Source of the DNA: Verrucomicrobiales bacterium
GTDB lineage: Bacteria; Verrucomicrobiota; Verrucomicrobiia; Limisphaerales; Palsa-1400
Direction of reading: 5' to 3'
Assembly (NCBI GenBank): GCA_028293405.1
Contig: JAQGOW010000580.1
Span: 1-10,798 of the forward strand
Length of the DNA stretch: 10,798 nt
Shown here piece by piece: positions 1 through 7,457 of the stretch (the first letter of the stretch is position 1; each line of letters starts with the position of its first letter). A model generated the notes under the pieces. The model had not been told where the DNA came from and did no database searches. It worked only from the letters and a program-made list of their open reading frames with translations. The position numbers and the translations under genes are program-made.

Positions 1-828
1 CAGTGGGTTCGCGGGTTGTTGCAAAAGGAAAAGACGCCTCTGGAGCGCGTCCGTTTCCATCATTTTCCCGCCTACGAACCATGGTGCCGCGATCACGGTC
101 CCATTTTTCTCGTGCGCGAAACCAACGGCCTGCACGAACGCGCAATTGTCGATTGGGGCTACAACGCCTGGGGTGGCAAATATCCGCCGTTCGATTTGGA
201 CGATGCCGTGCCACAACACGTCGCGAAATTGCGCGGGCTGCCGCTTTTCTCGCCGGGCATTGTCATGGAAGGCGGGTCGCTGGAAGTCAACGGGCGCGGC
301 GCGTTGCTGACGACCACCTCATGCCTGTTGAACAAAAATCGCAACCCTTCGCTGACCCAGGCGCAGATCGAAAAGTATCTGTGCGATTACCTCGGCGTGA
401 ACGAAATCATTTGGCTCGGCGACGGGATTGTTGGCGATGATACGGATGGGCACATCGATGACCTCACCCGTTTCGTCAACGACGACACCATCGTGACGGT
501 GATCGAAGGAGATCCGAACGATGACAATTTTGAACCGCTCCAGGAAAATTTGCGGCGCTTGCAGTTGTTGGGAAAATACAAAGTTGTGACGTTGCCGATG
601 CCGCGAGCAATCGAGCACGAAGGGCAACGGTTACCGGCGAGCTACGCGAACTTTTATATCGCGAACAAAATTGTTCTCGTGCCGACGTATCGCGACAAAA
701 AGGACCAGATTGCGTTACAAATTTTGCAGGATGAATTCCCGGACCGGCGTGTTGTTGGCGTGGATTCGACGGAATTGATCTGGGGCCTTGGGTCGTTTCA
801 CTGCATTACGCAGCAGGAGCCGGCTTGA
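1..828 (+). CDS. aguA: Agmatine deiminase (PAD_porph family), 5' end missing
   Basis: Likely hydrolyses agmatine to N-carbamoylputrescine and ammonia in the cytoplasm, a route to putrescine. The reading frame is open from base 1, so the gene begins upstream; 275 residues are visible against roughly 350 for the family, so about 80-90 N-terminal residues are missing. Numbering from base 1, the family signatures appear in order: EPWCRDHGP (residues 26-34), VMEGGSLEVNGRG (89-100), DDTDGHIDDLTRF (146-158, with catalytic His151) and GSFHCITQQEP (264-274, with nucleophile Cys268). The HCITQQ ending is typical of agmatine deiminase rather than of the secreted peptidylarginine deiminases. The loop before it reads GLGSF instead of the commoner GGGNI. 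No SD or promoter can be judged. The 3' end faces a large inverted repeat and a convergent gene. Family assignment is firm; agmatine as substrate is inferred. Confidence 0.9.
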   Translation, partial: QWVRGLLQKEKTPLERVRFHHFPAYEPWCRDHGPIFLVRETNGLHERAIVDWGYNAWGGKYPPFDLDDAVPQHVAKLRGLPLFSPGIVMEGGSLEVNGRGALLTTTSCLLNKNRNPSLTQAQIEKYLCDYLGVNEIIWLGDGIVGDDTDGHIDDLTRFVNDDTIVTVIEGDPNDDNFEPLQENLRRLQLLGKYKVVTLPMPRAIEHEGQRLPASYANFYIANKIVLVPTYRDKKDQIALQILQDEFPDRRVVGVDSTELIWGLGSFHCITQQEPA

Positions 829-834
829 GGCTTT

Positions 835-914
835 TTAGCCACGGATGAAACACTGATTGAACACAGATTATTTTAAAAGAATCTGTGTTTAATCCGTGTT
901 CCATCCGTGGCTAA
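835..914. repeat. 80-bp near-perfect inverted repeat (REP/MITE-like), possible bidirectional terminator
   Basis: Bases 835-874 pair with 914-875 with no loop left over: 36 Watson-Crick pairs, one G:T and three mismatches (848/901, 854/895, 870/879). The outer 13 bp (TTAGCCACGGATG) are perfect. Each arm is itself built of three units of the form CACNGAT at 840, 851 and 862, an exact 11-bp period. It lies between the convergent 3' ends of the agmatine deiminase and the CII-like gene, where a hairpin could stop transcription from both sides. I recall CACGGATNNACAC-type dispersed repeats in environmental bacterial genomes including Verrucomicrobiota, but copy number cannot be assessed from one window. 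Confidence 0.9.
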
Positions 915-922
915 TAAACGCG

Positions 923-1390
923 TTATCGATCACCGTCTTTTTTCATCTGGCGAAAGTTACCCTCTTCGCAGCACTGCACGAAACCTTCGGTGACGCACTT
1001 CAGCTCTTCCCACCGTGCGCGAATAGTTTTGGCTTCTTGCGGCGTGATGTTGCTGTCGGTTGAGGCTGTGGAAATGACGGCCAGCAAATCTGCAAATTCC
1101 TGAACGACTTCGTTCATCGCCGGAACCAGTAGGCCCGGGGTTGGAGTGGTTGATTTCGGGTTCTTGATGAAGAATCCACCAGCGCGTTGGCAGACCCATT
1201 GCACGATGCGCGGATCGTTGCTGCACTTGATCAACGCGTCGATGCGGTCGAGCGGATTGGCAGCGCCGCTTTTTTGGTCCGGCGGTTCGGCCCATTTATA
1301 GATCATCGACAGCGACAAACCTAATTGCGCCGCCGCTTCCTTCGGGCTGGTCTTCTGAAAGACCTGTTGCAGCAACTCGTGGGATTCCAT
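923..1390 (-). CDS. Small HTH protein resembling phage regulatory protein CII (Phage_CP76-like)
   Basis: A 155-residue cytoplasmic protein, probably DNA-binding. The N-terminus carries a helix-turn-helix-like stretch, SPKEAAAQLGLSLSMIYKWAE (about residues 15-35): a helix, the turn LGLS, then a recognition helix ending in the YKWAE motif seen in CII-type regulators. A conserved-looking middle follows, with NPLDRIDALIK (46-56) and WVCQRAGGFF (65-74), and then a mostly helical C-terminus (about 88-150) that could oligomerise. The ATG at 1388-1390 is the natural start; no Shine-Dalgarno sequence precedes it. The gene converges on the agmatine deiminase across the inverted repeat and diverges from the BtpA gene. 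No integrase, capsid or other phage gene is near, so it is more likely a resident chromosomal regulator than part of a prophage. Targets are unknown; the CII assignment is from sequence resemblance only. Confidence 0.7.
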   Translation of the reverse strand: MESHELLQQVFQKTSPKEAAAQLGLSLSMIYKWAEPPDQKSGAANPLDRIDALIKCSNDPRIVQWVCQRAGGFFIKNPKSTTPTPGLLVPAMNEVVQEFADLLAVISTASTDSNITPQEAKTIRARWEELKCVTEGFVQCCEEGNFRQMKKDGDR

Positions 1391-1462
1391 GCCGAAAGCA
1401 TGCGCATTTGTTGTGGGGATGGCAAGCGGAGCGCGACGTGAACGCTGTGTTCCGAAAACAAT

Positions 1463-1489
1463 TTGCCTGCGCGCCTGATTTGGTAGAGT
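1463..1489 (+). promoter_or_regulatory. Candidate extended -10 promoter for the BtpA gene
   Basis: TGgTAGAGT (1481-1489) looks like an extended -10 element, with a possible -35 TTGCCT (1463-1468) at a short 15-bp spacing. The -10 ends only six bases before the ATG at 1496, so transcription would begin at or next to the start codon and give a leaderless message. No Shine-Dalgarno sequence is present, which fits. By sequence alone this is weak. Confidence 0.3.
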
Positions 1490-1495
1490 CCGGCT

Positions 1496-2284
1496 ATGAA
1501 GACTTTAGATTTCAATCGCAAAAAGCTGTTGATCGGCGTCGTTCACCTCCCTGCCCTTCCCGGCGCGCCGAATTACAGTGGGGACTTTGATGCGATAATC
1601 GCCCGCGCCGTCGCTGACACGAAAGCCTACGAAAAAGGCGGTGCCGATGCGTTGGTGATTGAGAATTTTGGTGATGCGCCTTTCACGAGCAAATCTGTCG
1701 CGCCGGAGACGATCGCTGCCATGGCTCGCGCTGGAGCGGCGGTGTGCGCGACGACCAAGTTGCCGATCGGCTACAATGTGTTGCGCAACGACGCCCGGGC
1801 CGCGCTCGGGTTGGCAGCGTCGTGCAACGGTTCCTTCATTCGCGTTAACATTCACAGTGGCGCGATGATCACCGACCAAGGTCTCATCGAAGGCCAGGCT
1901 TACGACACTGTCCGAACGCGCCAACAACTTTGTCCGGGAGTGAAAATTTTGACCGACGTCCACGTCAAACACGCTGTGCCGTTCGGTGATTGGACCCTTG
2001 AAGACGCGGCGCGTGACACATGGGAACGCGGTGCGGTCAGTGCGTTAATTGTTTCCGGCGTCGGCACCGGTCAACCGGCTTCGCTCGATGACGTGCAAAC
2101 TGTGCGGCGCGCCGTGCATGATGCACCGATTCTCATTGGCAGCGGATTTAACAAAGAGAACGCCGACACACTTTTACCCTTCATCAACGGCGCGATTGTG
2201 GGCAGCTCGCTCAAGCGCGATGGCAAGTTGGACAATCCCGTTGACCCGGCGCGCGTGGTGGCGTTACGCAAAGTCATGAGATAA
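1496..2284 (+). CDS. btpA: BtpA/SgcQ family protein (TIM-barrel fold)
   Basis: A 262-residue protein, full length for the BtpA family (PF03437). Motifs in order: IGVVHLPALPGAP (13-25), ADALVIENFGDAPF (50-63), GYNVLRND (92-99), RVNIHSG (116-122), TDVHVKHA (153-160), VSGVGTG (186-192), IGSGFNKEN (214-222) and GAIVGSSLKRDG (232-243), the last two resembling the phosphate-binding end of a TIM barrel. In cyanobacteria BtpA is needed for photosystem I accumulation. Homologues such as E. coli SgcQ occur widely in non-photosynthetic bacteria and archaea, where the reaction is not established. Nothing here suggests photosynthesis, so the likely role is an uncharacterised cytoplasmic enzyme. The ATG at 1496 starts the conserved region closely and lacks an SD. 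The gene stands alone, divergent from the CII-like gene. Family call firm, function unknown. Confidence 0.9.
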   Translation: MKTLDFNRKKLLIGVVHLPALPGAPNYSGDFDAIIARAVADTKAYEKGGADALVIENFGDAPFTSKSVAPETIAAMARAGAAVCATTKLPIGYNVLRNDARAALGLAASCNGSFIRVNIHSGAMITDQGLIEGQAYDTVRTRQQLCPGVKILTDVHVKHAVPFGDWTLEDAARDTWERGAVSALIVSGVGTGQPASLDDVQTVRRAVHDAPILIGSGFNKENADTLLPFINGAIVGSSLKRDGKLDNPVDPARVVALRKVMR

Positions 2285-2293
2285 CCGGTGGTG

Positions 2294-2336
2294 GTTGCGA
2301 ATCAGCAACTTCCTTAGCGCGATTCAGAGTTTTTTT
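2294..2336 (+). terminator. Weak candidate terminator after the BtpA gene
   Basis: A short stem GTTGC (2294-2298)/GCAAC (2305-2309) with a six-base loop is followed, 20 bases on, by a run of seven T (2330-2336). An alternative pairing of GAATC (2299-2303) with GATTC (2321-2325) brings a hairpin closer to the T run. Both stems are short, so this is tentative. Confidence 0.3.
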
Positions 2337-2358
2337 GATTGGGTTGGAGGTGTGTTCT

Positions 2359-2367
2359 TGATACGAT
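2359..2367 (+). promoter_or_regulatory. Candidate extended -10 upstream of the giant amidase gene
   Basis: TGaTACGAT matches an extended -10 pattern (TG-N-TACGAT, four of six bases of TATAAT) about 20 bases before the GTG start at 2388. No -35 is well spaced: TTGATT at 2335 is 21 bp away and TTGGAG at 2344 only 12 bp. Tentative. Confidence 0.2.
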
Positions 2368-2387
2368 GAGCCATCTTTTCCAATCCT

Positions 2388-5300
2388 GTGCGTGCTCGTC
2401 TTATAACCTTCGTTTTCGGTTTTTTATTTCTCACCCTCGGCATGCGCGTTTTTGCGCAGCCGGACTATCCGACCGCGCATTGGGTGCCGCCGGCGTGCAC
2501 CAAATACTATAACAGCGGTAACGGCCATAAATTCTGTGTCATCCACGACATGGAAGGTTATTACGAATTTTCCATTTCGTACTTGGATCGTTGCGACACC
2601 AATCCCACGAACGGCAATTACAACGTCGCCGCCAGCATCAATTACTGCGTCAACGGCCTGCAAAACGGGACCGACACAAAAGGCCACACCGAGGGGATTG
2701 ACGACGCGCCGCAGGGCGACATCACTCAATCGGTGCTGGAATCGAAATACGCATGGCACGCGCTGTGTTTGAACACTTGGGCGTTCGGCACGGAACACGA
2801 AGGGTTTGTCAGCAATCCATCTTGGTACACGGAAGAAATGTATGTGGCGTCGGCGGCACTGCAAAAGTGGCTATGCAACAGGCAGAGTATACCCAAAGAC
2901 CGCAACCACATCGTCGGCCACAATGAATGGCAGAATCCGACATGGACCAATTGGTTGGCGACGAATTATCCATCAATCGATCCTTCGTGTAACAACCACA
3001 CTGACCCCGGCATTTACTGGGATTGGACGCATTTCATGAAATTGATTACGGGAGAGCCCGCAATCACGACTCAACCGTACAGCCAATTGGTCGATGCGGG
3101 GACGAATGCAACCTTCAGAGCGACTGTGCAAGGTTCGAACACTTTGACGTTCCAGTGGTATAAAAACGGTGCCGCGATCGCGGGCGCAACAGCCACTTCT
3201 TACACGATTGTTAACGCGCAAACCGCGAGCGAAGGCAGCTATACCTTGGTGGCCAGCAATTCACTTGGAACGATCACCAGCCAGATTGCGACTTTGAAAG
3301 TCAGTCCGGCGTGGGTGCTGTCGTTTTTCGATACGTTCGAAACAAACAGCGCGTCGCGTTGGAATTTGTTCACTAGTTCGACTGATTACACGACGAATTG
3401 GGCGCTGGATTACAGCACGCAATCGTACGTCACAAACGGCGTCACAGCCTCCATTCCGCCAGCTCCGAGCGGCACGGGCACCCACGGCTTGAAAGTCACG
3501 TGCAACAAGAACGACGCTACGGCCGCTGCTGTCGGCTTGAGTTTATATCCGAAAAGTCTGACGTTTAGCGGTGATTATATCCTGCGCTTTGACGCGTGGA
3601 TAAATTACGGCGGCGGACCCGGCGGCACCAATGGCTCGACCGAATTCGCGACGTGCGGTTTGAACCATGCCAACACACGCGTCAATTGGAGCGGGGCGAC
3701 GGCGAGCGACGGATTATTCTTCGCGTGGGCCGGTGACGGAGCCACTGGGGGCGATGATTACCGCGCGTATCAAGGTGCCGGAGCGGCTGCGCCGAGTTTG
3801 TCAAGTTTTGCAAGCAGCGGCATGGCGGCGAGCGGCGCAACGCGCGATCATTACTCTGATCCGTTCTTCCAGTCGCTGTTCGACTCGCCCGCTTACGAAA
3901 CGCAAGGTGCGTGCGGAAAACATTGGATCCAGTGCGAACTGGCTTACATCAACAAAAACATTTATTTCCAAATCAACGGACGCCTCGTCGCGACGCGCAC
4001 CAACACGACCACTTACACCAGCGGCGCGCCGATGATCGGTTACATGGACGCGTTCGCGTCGATTTCGTCCGTACCGCAGGATAATTACGGCATCTTTGAT
4101 AACGTCCGCGTATTTGTCGCGGCGACCGCGCCCGTCATCACCTCGCAACCCGCCAACCAAACTGTTCTCGCAGGCAACAACGTGCCATTCACCGTTTTCG
4201 CGGGAGGCACGGCGCCTTTGAGTTATCAATGGCGGCTTAACAACGTGAACATCGGCGGCGCGACCAGCAGCACTTATACACGCGCCAATGTTCAATCGGG
4301 CGACGCGGGTAGTTATACGGTTTTCATCAGCAACGGCTCCGGTTCGACCACGAGTTCAAATGCCGTGCTCGTCGTGCTCACGCCCCCTTCAATAACGGCC
4401 CAGCCGCAATCGCAAACCGTTACCGCCGGTAACACCGCGACCTTCACCGTTTCTGCTTCAGGCGATGCGCTGCTTCGTTATCAATGGCGGAAGAACGGCA
4501 GTTCAATCGGCGGAGCCACCAGCACCAGTTATACACTTAACAACGTCAGCTCTGCCGACATCGCTTCGTATTCCGTTGTTGTGACGAACAACGTCGGAAC
4601 CGCAACGAGCGGCAACGCCACGTTGACGGTCAATGCAGCGCCATCGATTCAAACCCAGCCGCAATCGCAATCTGCTGCGAATGGCGGCACCGCGACCTTT
4701 AGCGTGACGGCGCTCGGCACGGCTCCTCTGGGTTATCAATGGCGCTTTCTCGGCAGCGATATCAGCGGCGCGACAAGTTCGGCCTATACCATTTCGAACG
4801 CGCAAAATACGAACATCGGCTATTACTCAGTCGTTGTGACCAACCCGTATGGAACGGTCACCAGTTCCACGGCGAATTTCACCATTAGTGGCTGGTTCTT
4901 CGATCCGCTCGACGCAAACACTCTCGCGAATTACAACACCAATTCTTCCAGTGCGACGGACAATCGTTACGGGTTTGCGTTCGATTACTCCACGGTTGGC
5001 GTCCCGCAACTGCCCGGTTCGAGCAGCACGCGGGCGTTGAAGCTCGAGGCGAATCTTTCCGCGGTACAAATCGCGTCGATTAGTTTTTCGCCAAAAAACC
5101 AAAACTTCACCGGCGACTATCAGTTGCGTTTCAACGTTTGGCTGAATTGCAACGGCCCAGAGCCGACGGGTGGTGCAGGCTCGACTGAAGCGTTCATCGC
5201 GGGTGTTGGCACAACGGGCGATCGCGTCGAATGGGCGCAAGCGGGCAACAACGCCAATGGGGTTTGGGTGCTGGCCAATACTGACGGCGGTGCCGCCACG

Positions 5301-7454
5301 ACTTCGGCGTATCCAGACTACGCCATGTTTACAAACGTGACTTCAGGCGCGTCGGCTACTTTGGTGAAAACGAACAGCGGCATCTACGCTGCACCGAACA
5401 ACGCCAACCCCGCCACCGCTCACGCCAACACGTATTACACTTCTGCCTTCCCCAGCAAAACCGTTCCAGCCGCGCAAACCGCGCTGGCGCCTGCAACTCA
5501 AACGGGCACCGCAAACACAGGTTCGATCGGGTTCGCCTGGCACGAAATCATCGTGAAAAAAACGAACAATCTCGTGACCTGGTCAATTGACGGCCTGCGC
5601 ATTGCGACAGTTACCAACCCGATCATTTCGGGGAACAACGTGTTCATCGGATACATGGATCCGTTTTCAACCGTTGCTACGACCAATTACCAATTTGGTT
5701 TGTTCGCCAATTTGCGTGTTGAACCGGCGAGTGCCGAAACCGGTGCAGCCGTCCCAGCCATCACTTCGCAACCGCAAAGCACCACCGCCAATTTCGGCGC
5801 GAACGCGACTATCACCGTCAGTGCTTCCAGCAGCAGTGCCCTTCGCTATCAATGGCAGAAAAACGGCACGAGCATTGCCAATGCGACGAGTTCTTCGCTG
5901 ACGCTCACCGGGGTCACATCGAGCGATGCCGCGAGCTATCACGTCATCGTCATGAACGACTTTGATTTCGTCACCAGCACCGACGCCACGTTGACGGTTA
6001 TCGACCCCATCATCACTCAACAGCCGCAAACCCAAACGGTATCGCTTGGTTCGAGCCCGGTTTTTTCCCTGACGGCAAATGGCACTGCGCCGCTCACCTA
6101 CCAGTGGCGCTTTAATGGCACTGCGATTTCCGGTGCGACCACGTCGACCTACACGCGCAACAGCGTCACTGCCTCTGATGCCGGCAGCTATTCCGTTATC
6201 GTCAGCAATAGCGTCGGTTTGATCACCAGCGCGAACGCGTCCCTCACCGTGACGATTTCGCCGATGCGTCTGCTCAGCGTCATGTCAAACGCCAACCAAA
6301 CCGTTTCGATGCAATGGACGGCTGATCCCGGAAACACTTACGCGTTCCAATACAAGAACACGTTGCTCGACGCGCAATGGACGACGCTGTCGAACTGCCT
6401 CGCAGCCGGCACGACGATCACGACGACCGATAGTCTCTCCGATACCCAACGCGTCTATCGCATCTTCGCCGCGCAACAAAGCAGTGAATTCGCCGGCTAC
6501 AATCAATTGGCGTTGCTCGGCAACTCCGACACCTTTGTTTCCGTGCCCTACACTCGAGCGGGCATCCTCACCGAAACCGTCAGTTCCGTGGCGGCAAATG
6601 TGGTCACCGCCAACGGCTCACCGAATTGGATTCCAAACCAGTTCGTCTATTCCGCCGGTGTCCAAAGTAATTCGTATTTTGTGCGATTCACATCGGGCGC
6701 AGCCGCGGGAAAAATTTATTCAATCACCGCGAACAGCGCGAATAGCGTCACGTTAAACCTCGGCACTGACTCACTGAGCGCCGTCTCCACCGCCGACATC
6801 TTCACGATTGAAAGCTATTGGACACCCGCCACGCTCTTCCCGAACGGCGCTGGGATTTTTGCTTCGCCCACTCCAGGTAATCGCTACACCGAAGTGCTCC
6901 TGCCTGACACGACGACCGCGGGCATCAATTTAAGCGCGAACAAAGTTCTCTACTTCAACGCCGGTCTTTGGAAACAAGTCGGCCAGGGCAGCACCAGTCA
7001 TAACGACGACGTCCTGTCGCCGAATTCCTTCTTCATCGTTCGCCACAATGTGGCGACCAACTCCACCCTTTGCACATTAGGGTCCGTAGTCGCCGCCAGC
7101 ATCGCAGTGCAACTTCAAGCCTCGCCCTCCACGCCACAAGATAACTACGTCGCGCTCGCGCGGCCGGTGCCAGTCTCACTGAACGATTCCGGATTGATCG
7201 CAAGTGGGGCGTTCGTAACCAGCCCATTACCCGGCAATCGCACAGATGAACTACAGGTCTTCGACAACACCGTCGTGCAGAAAAACAAATCGTCCTCGGC
7301 GATCTATTATTATTGGAGTAACGCGTGGCGTCGCGTAGGCGCAGGCACAACGGATGTGGGCGCGGATCAGGTATTCACGCCAGGGGCAGGAATGGTTATT
7401 AGAAAAGCGACCAACAACGCGACCACGACCTGGATCAACTCGCCGACGTGGTAA
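2388..7454 (+). CDS. Giant secreted N-acetylmuramoyl-L-alanine amidase with Ig-like, LamG-like and TIGR02597-like modules
   Basis: A 1688-residue secreted protein. GTG at 2388 is the first start after an in-frame stop at 2367 and gives a good signal peptide (1-23; hydrophobic 5-18; cleavage near VFA/QPD). Residues 28-222 are an Amidase_2 (PGRP-like) zinc domain that would cut the MurNAc-L-Ala bond of peptidoglycan: His53 (VIHDMEG), His178 (GHNEW) and Asp206 (HTDPG) match the zinc ligands, and Glu136 or Glu138 (TEHEGF) the catalytic acid. His204 sits where AmpD has its catalytic Lys. Then follow Ig1 (225-305), LamG-like 1 (310-578), Ig2-4 (582-664, 667-749, 752-834), LamG-like 2 (836-1113), Ig5-6 (1123-1290), an FN3-like stretch (1291-1361) and a TIGR02597-like C-terminus (1365-1688). 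No terminal membrane anchor or PEP-CTERM/LPxTG signal is seen. Likely role is wall-active or surface adhesion; prey, host or self wall as target is unknown. Confidence 0.85.
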   Translation: MRARLITFVFGFLFLTLGMRVFAQPDYPTAHWVPPACTKYYNSGNGHKFCVIHDMEGYYEFSISYLDRCDTNPTNGNYNVAASINYCVNGLQNGTDTKGHTEGIDDAPQGDITQSVLESKYAWHALCLNTWAFGTEHEGFVSNPSWYTEEMYVASAALQKWLCNRQSIPKDRNHIVGHNEWQNPTWTNWLATNYPSIDPSCNNHTDPGIYWDWTHFMKLITGEPAITTQPYSQLVDAGTNATFRATVQGSNTLTFQWYKNGAAIAGATATSYTIVNAQTASEGSYTLVASNSLGTITSQIATLKVSPAWVLSFFDTFETNSASRWNLFTSSTDYTTNWALDYSTQSYVTNGVTASIPPAPSGTGTHGLKVTCNKNDATAAAVGLSLYPKSLTFSGDYILRFDAWINYGGGPGGTNGSTEFATCGLNHANTRVNWSGATASDGLFFAWAGDGATGGDDYRAYQGAGAAAPSLSSFASSGMAASGATRDHYSDPFFQSLFDSPAYETQGACGKHWIQCELAYINKNIYFQINGRLVATRTNTTTYTSGAPMIGYMDAFASISSVPQDNYGIFDNVRVFVAATAPVITSQPANQTVLAGNNVPFTVFAGGTAPLSYQWRLNNVNIGGATSSTYTRANVQSGDAGSYTVFISNGSGSTTSSNAVLVVLTPPSITAQPQSQTVTAGNTATFTVSASGDALLRYQWRKNGSSIGGATSTSYTLNNVSSADIASYSVVVTNNVGTATSGNATLTVNAAPSIQTQPQSQSAANGGTATFSVTALGTAPLGYQWRFLGSDISGATSSAYTISNAQNTNIGYYSVVVTNPYGTVTSSTANFTISGWFFDPLDANTLANYNTNSSSATDNRYGFAFDYSTVGVPQLPGSSSTRALKLEANLSAVQIASISFSPKNQNFTGDYQLRFNVWLNCNGPEPTGGAGSTEAFIAGVGTTGDRVEWAQAGNNANGVWVLANTDGGAATTSAYPDYAMFTNVTSGASATLVKTNSGIYAAPNNANPATAHANTYYTSAFPSKTVPAAQTALAPATQTGTANTGSIGFAWHEIIVKKTNNLVTWSIDGLRIATVTNPIISGNNVFIGYMDPFSTVATTNYQFGLFANLRVEPASAETGAAVPAITSQPQSTTANFGANATITVSASSSSALRYQWQKNGTSIANATSSSLTLTGVTSSDAASYHVIVMNDFDFVTSTDATLTVIDPIITQQPQTQTVSLGSSPVFSLTANGTAPLTYQWRFNGTAISGATTSTYTRNSVTASDAGSYSVIVSNSVGLITSANASLTVTISPMRLLSVMSNANQTVSMQWTADPGNTYAFQYKNTLLDAQWTTLSNCLAAGTTITTTDSLSDTQRVYRIFAAQQSSEFAGYNQLALLGNSDTFVSVPYTRAGILTETVSSVAANVVTANGSPNWIPNQFVYSAGVQSNSYFVRFTSGAAAGKIYSITANSANSVTLNLGTDSLSAVSTADIFTIESYWTPATLFPNGAGIFASPTPGNRYTEVLLPDTTTAGINLSANKVLYFNAGLWKQVGQGSTSHNDDVLSPNSFFIVRHNVATNSTLCTLGSVVAASIAVQLQASPSTPQDNYVALARPVPVSLNDSGLIASGAFVTSPLPGNRTDELQVFDNTVVQKNKSSSAIYYYWSNAWRRVGAGTTDVGADQVFTPGAGMVIRKATNNATTTWINSPTW
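4131..4889 (+). repeat. Three tandem Ig-like modules with an exact 255-bp period
   Basis: Inside the giant amidase gene, the sequence GTTATCAATGGCG recurs at 4222, 4477 and 4732, exactly 255 bp (85 codons) apart, encoding the conserved YQWR core strand of Ig2, Ig3 and Ig4. CAGCCGCAATCGCAA likewise recurs at 4401 and 4656. Ig5 and Ig6 (about 5754-6257) are 84 codons apart and more diverged. The constant spacing points to tandem duplication of one module; this is coding sequence, not a CRISPR or satellite. Confidence 0.8.
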
Positions 7455-7457
7455 GAC

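Noticed and set aside
923..1390. Prophage or integrative element around the CII-like gene
   Set aside because: No integrase, att-like direct repeats, structural genes or tRNA were found nearby; neighbours are ordinary chromosomal genes.
4131..4889. Regularly spaced repeats that could suggest a CRISPR or satellite
   Set aside because: The repeats are 255 bp apart, in frame, and encode the YQW core of Ig-like domains, so they are protein modules.
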